Shown here: positions 8,493-21,135 of the stretch, one piece after another
Layout: the number at the start of each line of letters is the position of its first letter
How positions within the stretch are numbered: the first letter of the stretch is position 1
NCBI RefSeq assembly: GCF_000767835.1
Contig: NZ_JPEN01000062.1
Coordinates: forward strand, 1 to 64,000
From: Streptococcus sinensis
Lineage (GTDB): Bacteria; Bacillota; Bacilli; Lactobacillales; Streptococcaceae
DNA length: 64,000 nt
Reading direction: 5' to 3'
The notes under the pieces: model-generated
Databases searched by the model: none
What the model saw: the letters and a program-made list of their open reading frames with translations, nothing else
Told to the model about the DNA's origin: nothing
Position numbers and translations under genes: made by a program

Positions 8493-8912
8493 TTACATTC
8501 TTGTTCCAACGTTAATCCGGTTGATGGCACGCTGAAGGGCGATTTTAGCACGGCGCTCTTGGTCAATCAGATGCTTGTCTTGAGCTTCTTCGATCTCTTT
8601 CTCAGCACGCAGTTTAGCCCGCTCAGCACGGCTAATATCAATATCACGCGCACGTTCTGCTGAGTCTGCGATAATGGTAATCACATTGTCAGCTATCTCT
8701 ACAATACCACCGTTGACCGCAATCCAATCAATATGCTTATCATCATCGACCCGGCGCACCTTGACCTGATCCACTTCCAAAACAGCGATTGTATTGATAT
8801 GACGAGGCAAAATCCCCATTTCTCCGTCAATCGTTTTTACGGAAACAAATGCAGCACGGTGGTCATAGACAAGACCATCCGGTGTAACGATTTGTACTGT
8901 CATTTGAGCCAT
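8493..8912 (-). CDS. atpC: ATP synthase epsilon subunit
   Basis: The 139-residue F1 epsilon subunit has an N-terminal beta-sandwich ([24 protein letters not shown]) and a C-terminal helical pair ([20 protein letters not shown]). It couples gamma rotation and regulates hydrolysis. Two consecutive ATGs follow the AGAGGTG ribosome site; the second gives the usual MAQ- start and better spacing. It is the last gene of the atpEBFHAGDC operon and is followed by a strong terminator. Confidence 0.95.
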   Translation of the reverse strand: MAQMTVQIVTPDGLVYDHRAAFVSVKTIDGEMGILPRHINTIAVLEVDQVKVRRVDDDKHIDWIAVNGGIVEIADNVITIIADSAERARDIDISRAERAKLRAEKEIEEAQDKHLIDQERRAKIALQRAINRINVGTRM

Positions 8913-8922
8913 CATTCACCTC

Positions 8923-11245
<2,323 letters not shown>

Positions 11246-11260
11246 CTGACACCTCTATTC

Positions 11261-12769
<1,509 letters not shown>

Positions 12770-12781
12770 TCACACCACTTT

Positions 12782-13318
12782 CTATTTCAAATTTTCTTTT
12801 ACGAGTTGTAATTGACGTTTTATACTTGCATCAATTGTCTTATTATTGGCTGAGATGACAAAACCACCAATCAAATCGACATCCAATTCCTGCTTGAGCG
12901 CGCGAACCTTGAGGCCCATTTTCTGCTCAATAATTGGTTTCAATCTCTCTTTTTGTCTTTCTGTCAGTGCTTGGACAGATCTGACTGTCACTTCAAATTC
13001 ATTGCTTTGCTTCTCAATCTGATGCTGAATTTCTAATAATATATCGTAGAATAAAGCAGCTCGATGATTGAGAATAGTGACTTCGATAAAGTTATCAATC
13101 AGCTGTGAATCTGAGTTTTGGAAAAGTCGAAGAGCCTTCTCCTTCTCTTCCTCATCAACGCCAATATGTGATAAAAAGTCAGCAAGATTTGTTTCCACAA
13201 ACACGGCCTTAATCTGGCTTAGTTTATCAAAAACATCCTGTTGCTGACCTTTTTCAAATACTAATTGAACAAAAGGCAAGGCATATTTTTCAATTACCGC
13301 GTATTGCTTTTTGTCCAT
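12782..13318 (-). CDS. atpH: ATP synthase delta subunit
   Basis: The 178-residue peripheral stalk subunit (OSCP-type) caps the alpha/beta hexamer. It has the N-terminal helical bundle (VIEKYALPFVQLVFEKGQ) and the C-terminal GLKVRALKQELDVDLIGGFVI motif typical of delta. Its ATG overlaps the atpF stop by one base, which is strong translational coupling. Confidence 0.95.
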   Translation of the reverse strand: MDKKQYAVIEKYALPFVQLVFEKGQQQDVFDKLSQIKAVFVETNLADFLSHIGVDEEEKEKALRLFQNSDSQLIDNFIEVTILNHRAALFYDILLEIQHQIEKQSNEFEVTVRSVQALTERQKERLKPIIEQKMGLKVRALKQELDVDLIGGFVISANNKTIDASIKRQLQLVKENLK

Positions 13319-13812
13319 TAAGCATCTCCTAATTTATCAATATAACGATCAATGAGCTCGCTGTGTTTCTCTGTATCGAGCTGCTGACTCAAGATCTTAC
13401 TTGCGAGACTTACTGTTAGGTCAGCCACATCATCTTTAATGCTATTCAAGGCATCTGCCTTGCTCTGAGCAATTTCCTGATTGGCTTTTGCTTTCAAACG
13501 TCCAGCTTCTTCAGCTGCATTCGCTAAAATTCCAGCCTTATTTTTTTGAGCTGTTTCCTTAGCATGTTCGATAATCGTCGTTGCTTCCTGACGACTTCCT
13601 GCTAATTCATTCTCACGTTTTTGCGCGAGTTCCTCAGCCTTTTTGCGGGCTGACTCAGCCCCGTCAATATCATCCGTAATCTTTTTAGAACGTTCTTCTA
13701 AGATACTGGTAATATTGCCCCAGGCAAACTTCTTTACTAAAAAAATTAATAAAAGGAAGGAACCAGCGATGAGAATAAAGTCACCAATAATGGTACCAAT
13801 AGTTAAATCCAT
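13318..13812 (-). CDS. atpF: ATP synthase b subunit
   Basis: The 164-residue protein has one N-terminal transmembrane helix (about 8-27) and a long charged, alanine-rich helix (about 35-150) that dimerises to form the peripheral stator. It overlaps atpH by one base and follows atpB by 18 bp. Length and position match streptococcal atpF. Confidence 0.95.
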   Translation of the reverse strand: MDLTIGTIIGDFILIAGSFLLLIFLVKKFAWGNITSILEERSKKITDDIDGAESARKKAEELAQKRENELAGSRQEATTIIEHAKETAQKNKAGILANAAEEAGRLKAKANQEIAQSKADALNSIKDDVADLTVSLASKILSQQLDTEKHSELIDRYIDKLGDA

Positions 13813-13830
13813 CTTCTACTACTCCTCTAC

Positions 13831-14547
13831 TTACTCTTCCTCACCGTTTATTTTTTTACCAATGTACATCGAAGACAACATGGTAAATACATAAGCTTGG
13901 ATACATGAAATGAAAATCGAAAAGGCCGTCCATAACATGTTTCCGATAAAGGCTACTGGATACCAATAAAAGGCTTGTTGAGACAAGGTTAATAGCAAAC
14001 CTGCCAATACTTCACCAGCAAAAATATTCCCGTAAATCCGAATTGCTAAGGAAGCAAAATTGGTCACTTCTTCCAAGAGGTTCATCGGGGTCATAAAGCC
14101 TGGTGTTACAAAAGCCTTCAAATATTCCTTAAAGCCTCGACGACGAACCCCTTCTATATGTGCGATCAAGGTGATCATAAAGGAGAGAGATAAGTCGTAG
14201 CCGAGGTTAGCCGTTGGGGAAGTCCACAAGTTATAACTGTTAGTTGTTTGGACTTTTGCCATCAACCCAATATTATTGGCCACCAAAATAAACATAAAAA
14301 GAGAAAACAAAAATAAAGAATAATTCTTCATATAATGCTCTCCAATGTTACCCTTGGTAAAGCTAATGACAAAATCATAGATCATCTCAAGAGCATTTTG
14401 TTTGCCCTTTGGACGAAGGGTCATTTTGCGACTTGCCCAGTAGACAAAAGCAAAGACCACCAAAACAGTTACAAGAGACATGGCAAGTAGGGTCAAATCA
14501 AAGGATATTGGTCCAATATTTAAGGTAGGATTTACACTTTCTTCCAT
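13831..14547 (-). CDS. atpB: ATP synthase a subunit
   Basis: The 238-residue membrane subunit has five or six helices. The essential proton-channel arginine is in [14 protein letters not shown]. It forms the half-channels against the c ring. In streptococci the c-subunit gene precedes it, the reverse of E. coli, as seen here. Confidence 0.95.
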   Translation of the reverse strand: MEESVNPTLNIGPISFDLTLLAMSLVTVLVVFAFVYWASRKMTLRPKGKQNALEMIYDFVISFTKGNIGEHYMKNYSLFLFSLFMFILVANNIGLMAKVQTTNSYNLWTSPTANLGYDLSLSFMITLIAHIEGVRRRGFKEYLKAFVTPGFMTPMNLLEEVTNFASLAIRIYGNIFAGEVLAGLLLTLSQQAFYWYPVAFIGNMLWTAFSIFISCIQAYVFTMLSSMYIGKKINGEEE

Positions 14548-14579
14548 GGTTTGACACCTCTTTTTCTAAATAGAGTAGT

Positions 14580-14780
14580 CTATTTAATGATGAAGGCCAT
14601 GGCCAAGGTTACAAAGAAGGTACCTTCTACAAAAGCAACACCGAGAATTAAGAGACTACGTAGTTGATCGATAATTTCAGGTTGACGAGCATATGCTTTG
14701 AAAAGATTACTCATAATCAAACCTTCAGCTAATGAGACGCCAAAGCAGGCAATACAAAGTCCTAAAAATGTTAAATTCAT
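14580..14780 (-). CDS. atpE: ATP synthase c subunit
   Basis: The 66-residue hairpin protein has two helices joined by the polar loop YARQPE. The proton-carrying carboxylate is Glu52 in [10 protein letters not shown]. It is the first gene of the operon, with AAGGAG upstream and a consensus promoter 40-70 bp before the start. The helix positions that give optochin resistance when mutated in pneumococcus (for example Gly14 and Ala49) have Gly and Ala here. Confidence 0.95.
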   Translation of the reverse strand: MNLTFLGLCIACFGVSLAEGLIMSNLFKAYARQPEIIDQLRSLLILGVAFVEGTFFVTLAMAFIIK

Positions 14781-14819
14781 GACGAATTCTCCTTTTATAT
14801 TTTTTAAATGTACCCCATT

Positions 14820-14876
14820 AGTTTACTCCTAATAAAGGTAATAGTCAATTATTTTGTGATATTGTAAGCGTTTTTT
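14820..14876 (-). promoter_or_regulatory. atp operon promoter with an upstream cre-like site
   Basis: The -35 TTGACT (14843-14848) and -10 TAAACT (14820-14825) have a 17-bp spacer. A partial cre (tgtaagcgtttttt, 14863-14876) lies about 15 bp upstream of the -35. One half matches the consensus and the other does not, so control by CcpA is only a possibility. Confidence 0.7.
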
Positions 14877-14997
14877 TGGCTTTTCTTTTTAATCCATGAA
14901 AGTCCTTAGCTCAACTGGCTTTTACTGAACGACATCCCCTTGTCAAATTCCCATTTCCAGAACCCAACAAAAAAAGAGCATAGGATTTCCAGTTAAA

Positions 14998-15207
14998 TCA
15001 TTGCTGATTCTGAACAGCAATCATACATATTATACTGCTGTCTGCGACATCCTGATTAAAGGTAGCTATATTTTCAACCGCATCAGCCAAGCTTTTTTTG
15101 AACATTAGCACTTGTTTCTTGATACTGACTCCCAAATGCTCAAAATCAATTATTCGGCCTGCCCCTCTGACAGTTCTATCTTTATCTACAATATCTTCAA
15201 CATCATC
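14998..15207 (-). other. Open frame of 69 codons without a start codon, possible gene remnant
   Basis: In the 610-bp gap between atpE and the histidine kinase, one minus-strand frame runs uninterrupted and reads like protein (DDVEDIVDKDRTVRG, then KKSLADAVENIATFNQDV). No ATG with a ribosome site starts it, and stops lie directly upstream. An internal ATG would give 35 residues. I do not recognise it. It may be the tail of a lost gene. The rest of the gap holds the atpE promoter and the kinase terminator; nothing else was seen. Confidence 0.3.
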
Positions 15208-15343
15208 TCACTATTAAAGCTTTATTCGGATAAGCTCATTCTTATATTTTATAAAGGTATACTATCTTTATTATTAATTTCTATTTTACCATATTTAAGA
15301 GAGAATTTCTAGACAATGCCAAGAGTAGGTATGACAAACGCAT

Positions 15344-15380
15344 AAAAAAATGTATGGAATCCTTTCCTGATTCCATACAT
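15344..15380 (-). terminator. Terminator after the histidine kinase gene
   Basis: A perfect 12-bp stem (ATGTATGGAATC with its complement) with a seven-base loop is followed by TTTTTTTATG on the minus strand. It closes the six-gene exporter and two-component operon. Confidence 0.9.
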
Positions 15381-15392
15381 CTTCAATTTCGT

Positions 15393-16769
15393 TTAGTCCT
15401 TATCTATTTGAGGTAAAAAAATCGTAAAGCGCATCCATCTATTCTCAACGGCTTCAAAGCGATAAGTGAGATGGTGCTTTTCTAAAATTTGCTGAACGAT
15501 GAAGAGTCCTAGTCCTGTACCGCCATCCTTCCGATTGCGACTATAGTCTGGTCGATAAAATGGCTGGAAAATCTGCTGAATCTGTGACTCGTCCAGTACT
15601 TTCTCAGCTTCATTTTCTACGATTAACATCCTATCGTCTAAGCGAACCAAAACTTCTCCACCTTCCACTGTATAATGAAAGGCATTATCAATCAGATTTT
15701 TAATCGCTTTGAGTAAATAGGTCTTATTTCCCCGAACTGTCGCTTCTGAAAGTTGAACATTAAAGCGATAATGCTTGAGATCAGCCAGAATCTTGTAAGT
15801 GCTGATATTTTCTTCAAGCAGCTTTTTCAAAGAGAAGGTTTCTCGTTCTGTCTCCGTCGTCATCTCCAGTTTTGAAATAGCCAGAATAGACTGAACTAAG
15901 TCCGACTGTTCTTCTAAGATTTCGCGGCACTTCTGCAGATACTTATCACGATCTTTAAACTCACCCACACCATAAATCATTCCGTCGATCATTCCCATCA
16001 TGCTGGTAATCGGCGTTTTCAGTTCGTGGGAAGTCATACGGAGAAATTCTGCTTTTTCGCGCTCACTTTCTGCGACTTTTTCATTTTCTAGGCGCAGAGC
16101 CTCCATGCTAGCTAATAAATTCGTATATAAATGATTAATATCCTGAGCCAAATCGGCTATCTCGTCTTGCCCTTTTACTTGACACAAGACATCTGGAAGC
16201 AGGGTCGTCATTTGACGGGTGCTCAAGGATATATCCTTGATCCGCTGGCTGGAAGTCCGGCTATAGAGATAGGCAACTACGCCTCCTAGACTCAGCGACA
16301 AAAATAGCACAAAAGGATAGAGATTAAGCAAAATCCGGCTGGCATCCGACACTGGCTGCAAAGAATACTCACCTCTAAGGACAACTTCTTTACCATCTGA
16401 AGTCCGAAAGCTTTCTGACAGGGTCTTGCTCTCATAGTCACTGCTAGGAATCGTTGGGACAATTGTCAGCTGTAGCGAGCTTTCTCCGCCATCCTCAAGA
16501 GAGGGATACAGAATCGTATTGTCTTGAGCCAGTAAGGTAAACCAAATCTGATTATTTTTTTTGCTATAGTTGCTCAAAAGCTCACTGATTTCCTGACTAG
16601 ACTTTCCTTTAACCTGCTTGGCAACCTGATCAAACTCTCGCTGGGCTTCGCCACCCTTGACCTGCTGGTAATAAACCGGCATAGCAAAGTAAAGACTAGC
16701 CAGCACGATGGTCACTACCACGAAAATGATGGAGGAGGTCAAGAGGAAGTTCTTTTTGACAATCTTCAC
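15393..16769 (-). CDS. Sensor histidine kinase of the exporter operon
   Basis: The 458-residue kinase has a transmembrane segment at about 10-30, an extracellular sensor domain (about 35-145), a second transmembrane segment (about 148-170), HAMP (about 171-222) and the phospho-acceptor His248 in SHELKTPITS. The ATP-binding domain has the N box KAIKNLIDNAFHYT and G box DGGTGLGLFIVQQIL. It overlaps the response regulator gene by four bases. Because it sits at the end of an ABC exporter operon, it probably senses the compound exported or the envelope stress it causes. The specific ligand cannot be read from the sequence. Confidence 0.9.
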   Translation of the reverse strand: MKIVKKNFLLTSSIIFVVVTIVLASLYFAMPVYYQQVKGGEAQREFDQVAKQVKGKSSQEISELLSNYSKKNNQIWFTLLAQDNTILYPSLEDGGESSLQLTIVPTIPSSDYESKTLSESFRTSDGKEVVLRGEYSLQPVSDASRILLNLYPFVLFLSLSLGGVVAYLYSRTSSQRIKDISLSTRQMTTLLPDVLCQVKGQDEIADLAQDINHLYTNLLASMEALRLENEKVAESEREKAEFLRMTSHELKTPITSMMGMIDGMIYGVGEFKDRDKYLQKCREILEEQSDLVQSILAISKLEMTTETERETFSLKKLLEENISTYKILADLKHYRFNVQLSEATVRGNKTYLLKAIKNLIDNAFHYTVEGGEVLVRLDDRMLIVENEAEKVLDESQIQQIFQPFYRPDYSRNRKDGGTGLGLFIVQQILEKHHLTYRFEAVENRWMRFTIFLPQIDKD

Positions 16770-17422
16770 TTGTCTTCTCCTCCAAGCTGGTAGCCCATAC
16801 CTGTGATTGTTTTCAGAGGAATGCCTGGAATTTTCTTACGAATGTTCTTGATATGATTATCCAACACTCGGCTATCTAGCTCACTATAGCCCCAAATGGT
16901 ATTCATCAGCTGATCGCGCGTCACCAAGTGGTCCTTTCTCTTGGCTAGAGCCTGCAAGATTTCATACTCTTTCTTGGTCAGAGGCATCTTTTCGCCATGC
17001 CAATAAACCGTGCAGTCATCAATGGAGACTGTCAGCTCACCGACAGCAATTTCTGAAGCGACGGTATTCCGACGCAGAATATTCTCAATCCGTTTGACTA
17101 AGATCAGCGGTGAGAAAGGCTTGGTCACATAATCACTAATGAGGTGATTAAAGCTGACTAGCTGGGTGTACTCGTCATCTAGTGCCGTCAGAATCATGAC
17201 GGGAATTTGAGAAGTCTTGCGAATTTCTTTGAGCACATCCAGTCCACTCATGGTCGGCAACATCATATCCAAAATCACTAAGTCAAAAGACTCTGCTTCA
17301 AATTGAAGCAAAGCCTCGCCTCCATCAAAGACTGGTGTAACAGCATAGTTACTTTCTTTTAAAAATTCACAAATGACTTGATTAATCGTAGTATCATCTT
17401 CCACTACTAAAATCTTTTGCAT
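16766..17422 (-). CDS. OmpR-family response regulator of the exporter operon
   Basis: The 218-residue protein has a receiver domain with the acid pair Asp9/Asp10, phospho-acceptor Asp52 in VILDMMLP, Thr79 and Lys101. The C-terminal winged helix domain has LTKKEYEILQALAKRKDHLV. It is partnered with the overlapping kinase gene. An 11-bp direct repeat just upstream of the operon promoter (21005-21026) is spaced as expected for a dimer of this family, so the operon is probably self-activated. Confidence 0.9.
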   Translation of the reverse strand: MQKILVVEDDTTINQVICEFLKESNYAVTPVFDGGEALLQFEAESFDLVILDMMLPTMSGLDVLKEIRKTSQIPVMILTALDDEYTQLVSFNHLISDYVTKPFSPLILVKRIENILRRNTVASEIAVGELTVSIDDCTVYWHGEKMPLTKKEYEILQALAKRKDHLVTRDQLMNTIWGYSELDSRVLDNHIKNIRKKIPGIPLKTITGMGYQLGGEDK

Positions 17423-17443
17423 ATATGCTTGATTCTCCTTTAT

Positions 17444-18661
17444 TTATTCAAATCGCAGGGCTTCAATTGGATCCAGCTTGGATGCTTTCACAGCCGGCAG
17501 GAGCCCAAACACTACTCCTATTATACAACAAAAGAGCAAACTTACAAAGACCGAAAAGAGGGATAAAATATATGGATAGGCTAAAGACTGGGTAATAGCA
17601 AAGCCAGAGGCAATTCCAGCAATTACACCAATAACACCACCCATCAGAGTCAGGATGACCGCTTCGATCAGAAACTGCTTAAGAATAATCTTGCGCCGAG
17701 CTCCCAGAGCCTTTTTAATCCCGATTTCACGCGTCCGCTCCGTCACTGATACCAGCATGATATTCATAACACCGATACCTCCAACTAGGAGAGAGATGCT
17801 AGCAATACCCGCCAATAGTACGAAGTTGGACTTGTTGAGATTTTCCAGTTGCCGTTCAAATTCCTGTAGGTTCAGCACACCAAACATATAGTCTGACTGC
17901 GACATCTGCTGATTGAGATAGTCACTGACCTTCTTAGCCACCTTCTTCAAATCATCGGCTTTATGGGTTTGGACCGTTACTTCTGGACTGACATTGATGG
18001 TATCAAAAATCCGATGCCATTGTTGGAGAGGAATATAAGCGACCTTTTCTGATCCAGCTGTCAGTCCACTCTGCTCGGTGGACTCAAATACGCCGATGAC
18101 TTTAAATGGGTTGCCCATGACTTCTACATACTTACCGATGCCGTCCCCATTGGGAAAGAGGGTGTCATAGAGCGTCTTTTCCAAATAGGTCACTTGCTCT
18201 TGATTTTTGAAGGCTTCTGAGTCAAAGCCCTCCCCTTCCAACAGCCGTTGTTGTTTTATATCAGCTACTGACTGCGAAACCGCCTGAACCTTCCCAGATG
18301 ACTTCTGACTGAGATAGTAAATCTTTTCGTCCGTACCATAGGTCATCAAAGCATTTTTAACGCCAGGAATTTCCTTTATTTTGGACAAGACATCCTCTCC
18401 CATAAAGGGAATGTAGGAAGGCTTCTGAGCTTGGGATTTTTCCGGAATGGACGGATCAATCGAACTTTTCTTGTCATAGACGACCTTGATTGTATTATTG
18501 TTGCCGCCGATGAGCTGACGCTTGGTATTTTCCGTATTTCCTTCAATGATGGAAAAGATAGCAATAATGGCACCAATCCCGATGATAATCCCCAGCATGG
18601 TCAGCATAGAGCGCATTTTATGCGACAGGATTGAGTTTAGAGCTACAAAAATATCTTCCAT
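17444..18661 (-). CDS. MacB-like ABC transporter permease
   Basis: The 405-residue FtsX/MacB-type permease has an N-terminal transmembrane helix (about 18-42), a large extracellular domain (about 45-270) and three C-terminal helices. The MacB-like end is visible as NIMLVSVTERTREIGIKKALGARR and the terminal PAVKASKLDPIEALRFE. It works with the ATPase at 18673-19347 and the membrane fusion protein. This family exports or counters peptides and antibiotics by a mechanotransmission mechanism. Confidence 0.92.
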   Translation of the reverse strand: MEDIFVALNSILSHKMRSMLTMLGIIIGIGAIIAIFSIIEGNTENTKRQLIGGNNNTIKVVYDKKSSIDPSIPEKSQAQKPSYIPFMGEDVLSKIKEIPGVKNALMTYGTDEKIYYLSQKSSGKVQAVSQSVADIKQQRLLEGEGFDSEAFKNQEQVTYLEKTLYDTLFPNGDGIGKYVEVMGNPFKVIGVFESTEQSGLTAGSEKVAYIPLQQWHRIFDTINVSPEVTVQTHKADDLKKVAKKVSDYLNQQMSQSDYMFGVLNLQEFERQLENLNKSNFVLLAGIASISLLVGGIGVMNIMLVSVTERTREIGIKKALGARRKIILKQFLIEAVILTLMGGVIGVIAGIASGFAITQSLAYPYILSLFSVFVSLLFCCIIGVVFGLLPAVKASKLDPIEALRFE

Positions 18662-18672
18662 ATAGCCCCCTT

Positions 18673-19347
18673 CTATCCTAATGCCCTAGTCTCTATATTG
18701 CCATCCCGCAAGACAACTGTTTGCTTGCAAAGCTGGGCCACTTCCGGCTCGTGGGTAATGATGACAATGGTCTTGCCTTGTGCATTAAATTGCTTGAAAA
18801 GCTCCATAATCTGAACACTGGTCTTAGTATCCAGCGCTCCAGTCGGCTCGTCTCCCAAAATAAAGCTGGGATTGGTCACCAGGGCACGAGCAATAGCTAC
18901 CCGTTGCTTTTGACCACCAGACAGCTCCATAGGCTTGAAGTCACTTCTTTCTTCCAGACCGACCAGACGCAACATTTCCAAGGCGCGTTCACGTCTCTCT
19001 TTTTTAGGAACTTTCATGTAAGTTAGAGGTAATTCTACATTTTGGCAGGCTGTCAGCTTGGGCATGAGATTAAAATTTTGAAAAACAAAACCAATCTTCT
19101 GATTACGCAAATCAGACAGCTGATTGTCGGACAGATCAGAGACATCAGTTCCTTCGATATAGTAGGACCCTGAATTCGCCTTATCTAGGCATCCGATGAT
19201 GTTCATCAGGGTGGACTTGCCAGATCCGGACGGCCCCATAATCGCTAGAAAATCCCCCTCTTTCACATGCAGATCAATTCCTTTTAAAATCGGAAATTCC
19301 TGACTGCCCTGCTGATAAGATTTGTGGATATCCTTAAGCTTTAACAT
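18673..19347 (-). CDS. MacB/LolD-type ABC transporter ATPase
   Basis: The 224-residue ATPase has Walker A GPSGSGKST, Q loop FVFQNFNLMP, signature LSGGQKQRVAIARAL, Walker B FILGDEPTGALD and the H loop IITHEPEVA. It overlaps the membrane fusion protein gene by 14 bp and precedes the permease by 11 bp. It powers the MacAB-like exporter. Confidence 0.93.
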   Translation of the reverse strand: MLKLKDIHKSYQQGSQEFPILKGIDLHVKEGDFLAIMGPSGSGKSTLMNIIGCLDKANSGSYYIEGTDVSDLSDNQLSDLRNQKIGFVFQNFNLMPKLTACQNVELPLTYMKVPKKERRERALEMLRLVGLEERSDFKPMELSGGQKQRVAIARALVTNPSFILGDEPTGALDTKTSVQIMELFKQFNAQGKTIVIITHEPEVAQLCKQTVVLRDGNIETRALG

Positions 19348-20599
19348 TCTGTCCTACCTCCATCCCTTCTTCCATGCCCTCTTTTGGTGTCGAAATGGTA
19401 TCCTGCATTGTCAGGCCTTCTGTAATCTCCACCAAACGGTCGGAAACTTTCTGAGTCTTAACTTCCTGCATTTTCAGCTTCTTGCCATCTACTTTCCAGA
19501 CATAGGTTTTACCATTTTTGCTGAAGGTATAAGATTTATTGACAACTACCTTGCCTGCCTCAGGAGCATTTTCTACAACATTGACATAAGAATGGGAGCC
19601 TATCAACGGCATTTCTCCGCCTTGATCCAGCTCAACAGTATAAGGGTACTTGCCTTGGTTGGGGTTTTCCTGTTGTTTGTTTCCGCCGTTGCTATTTCCA
19701 GTATTTGCTGTTGTCAAAGTACCGACCTGGGTCACCGTGCCACTCCAGCGTTTCTTCGGATCCTTACGGTCCACGACATCCACTCTCTGTCCCACGCTCA
19801 GCTTCTCACGGTCAAACTCACTAACAGACCCTTTGATCAAAGTTTTGGACTTGTCCATGATTTCAATAAAGTTTTCTTCTTCTTTTTTGGTCTTGGACTG
19901 AGTTGGCAAATCTTCATTCATGGATGTAATGGTTCCAGCTGTATCGGCTGTCACGGTATCATATTTCATCCGGTCTGATTCCGTCTGAGCGGTCACCTGA
20001 GCCTTTTCAGCCTCAATCTGAGCTGTCGTCACTTCATTGTCAGCAGTCTTAGCATCAGTGAGTGCTTGAGCCAGCTCGTCTTCGGCAGATTTTATCTGCT
20101 CAAGCAGGGACTCGTCTTGACTAGAATTATATTTTCCCTTGAGTGCATTGAGACTAGCCAGCTTACGGTTATAGGTTTCCCATTTGATAGCGGCGCTATT
20201 TTGAGCAGTTGTAATGGCGTTGGCCTTAGACTGGGCGTCGTATTGAGCTGACTGAGCTGTCAGTTCCTGCGATGTCACATAGGAGAAGAGAGGTTGACCT
20301 TGTGTCACTGTATCGCCATTTTTAACAAATACTTCCTTGACTTCTCCCTTGGAAGGGTCAATCTTGACCTTACTGCTATTGTTAGCAACTACTTCCCCAG
20401 ATAAAACTAGGCTTGTTTTCTTACTGTTATTGACAGCTTCCTGAACCGTCAGCGAATCAATCTTTTTATCTACCATTTGCATGGCCTGTTGCTGATTGAC
20501 CTGCTTGAGAAGCATATAGCCTCCCAGACCAGCACAAGCAAGAATGACTGTGCTGCCCAATATAATGGTTTTACGATTCATTTTTTTTCTTCGAAACAT
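19334..20599 (-). CDS. Membrane fusion protein (HlyD/MacA/YknX-like) of the exporter
   Basis: The 421-residue protein has an N-terminal membrane anchor (about 10-30) and paired lipoyl-like halves flanking a long coiled-coil hairpin (about 95-215, rich in Ala, Gln and Glu). A beta-barrel region follows, with an Asn/Gly-rich insert (TANTGNSNGGNKQQENPNQG). It resembles the adaptor of Gram-positive MacAB/YknXYZ systems. The ATG at 20599 follows GGAGG. In Firmicutes such adaptors reach into the wall and help the permease handle peptide substrates. Confidence 0.9.
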   Translation of the reverse strand: MFRRKKMNRKTIILGSTVILACAGLGGYMLLKQVNQQQAMQMVDKKIDSLTVQEAVNNSKKTSLVLSGEVVANNSSKVKIDPSKGEVKEVFVKNGDTVTQGQPLFSYVTSQELTAQSAQYDAQSKANAITTAQNSAAIKWETYNRKLASLNALKGKYNSSQDESLLEQIKSAEDELAQALTDAKTADNEVTTAQIEAEKAQVTAQTESDRMKYDTVTADTAGTITSMNEDLPTQSKTKKEEENFIEIMDKSKTLIKGSVSEFDREKLSVGQRVDVVDRKDPKKRWSGTVTQVGTLTTANTGNSNGGNKQQENPNQGKYPYTVELDQGGEMPLIGSHSYVNVVENAPEAGKVVVNKSYTFSKNGKTYVWKVDGKKLKMQEVKTQKVSDRLVEITEGLTMQDTISTPKEGMEEGMEVGQNVKA

Positions 20600-20627
20600 A
20601 TTGCCTCCAACCTACAAGTTTTATCTT

Positions 20628-20894
20628 TTATTCATTAGCTGATTCAGATTCATCCGTTGGCATTTCTTCACCGTCAGCTGGGATCTGAATAACATTTCCG
20701 TCTGGCATCGTGTATTCTGTCACTTCCTTGCCGTCTACTGTCTTAGTTTTTTGGTCAACAGCGTCTTTCTTGAAGTCCACTTGTTTGCCGTCAATGACTT
20801 CTTGATTATCAGCATTTTTAGACCCACATGCGGCTAAAAAGAATCCAGACATTCCGATAAGGGCAACAAGCATAGCAATTTTTTTTGTGTTCAT
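20628..20894 (-). CDS. Small lipoprotein at the head of the exporter operon
   Basis: The 88-residue protein has a lipoprotein signal (basic MNTKK, hydrophobic core, lipobox LAAC at about 22-25). The mature part is short and acidic, with KQVDFKKDAVDQKTKTVDGKEV and PDGNVIQIPADG. The ATG at 20894 has AAGGAG upstream; longer forms run into the promoter region. I recognise no family. Its place as first gene suggests it is an accessory surface factor, perhaps a signal input for the kinase, but that is inference. Confidence 0.8.
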   Translation of the reverse strand: MNTKKIAMLVALIGMSGFFLAACGSKNADNQEVIDGKQVDFKKDAVDQKTKTVDGKEVTEYTMPDGNVIQIPADGEEMPTDESESANE

Positions 20895-20968
20895 TTGATT
20901 TCTCCTTTGTTTTATAACACAGGAATCTTGAGCTTTCCTGATTGTATTTGTTTTTTTTGAACAATTCC

Positions 20969-21026
20969 ATTCTATCAAAGCAGTCTATCCCCTTCCTAAC
21001 CGCTATCTGTTTTTTGTCTGTTTTTT
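20969..21026 (-). promoter_or_regulatory. Exporter operon promoter with 11-bp tandem repeat
   Basis: The -10 is TAGAAT (20969-20974) with no recognisable -35. Just upstream of the -35 position is AAAAAACAGAC directly followed by AAAAAACAGAT (21005-21026). An 11-bp repeat placed there is the usual arrangement for an OmpR-type activator. Confidence 0.55.
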
Positions 21027-21092
21027 AGAACTGATACTATTCTTTTAAAAACATGTCTTATCCTATGCCTAAACCCCTTTCAACTGATTTTA

Positions 21093-21101
21093 TGGTATAA
21101 T
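21093..21101 (+). promoter_or_regulatory. Extended -10 promoter of pgl
   Basis: TG-G-TATAAT lies 35 bases before the ATG, followed by a GAGGTG ribosome site. Confidence 0.65.
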
Positions 21102-21135
21102 AGATTGATCTATTTTAAAAGAATGAGGTGTAGAA

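Noticed and set aside
15112-15312. Plus-strand 66-codon hydrophobic frame opposite the atpE-kinase gap
   Set aside because: No ribosome site or promoter, and its composition is just that of AT-rich intergenic DNA; the minus-strand frame in the same place is more protein-like.
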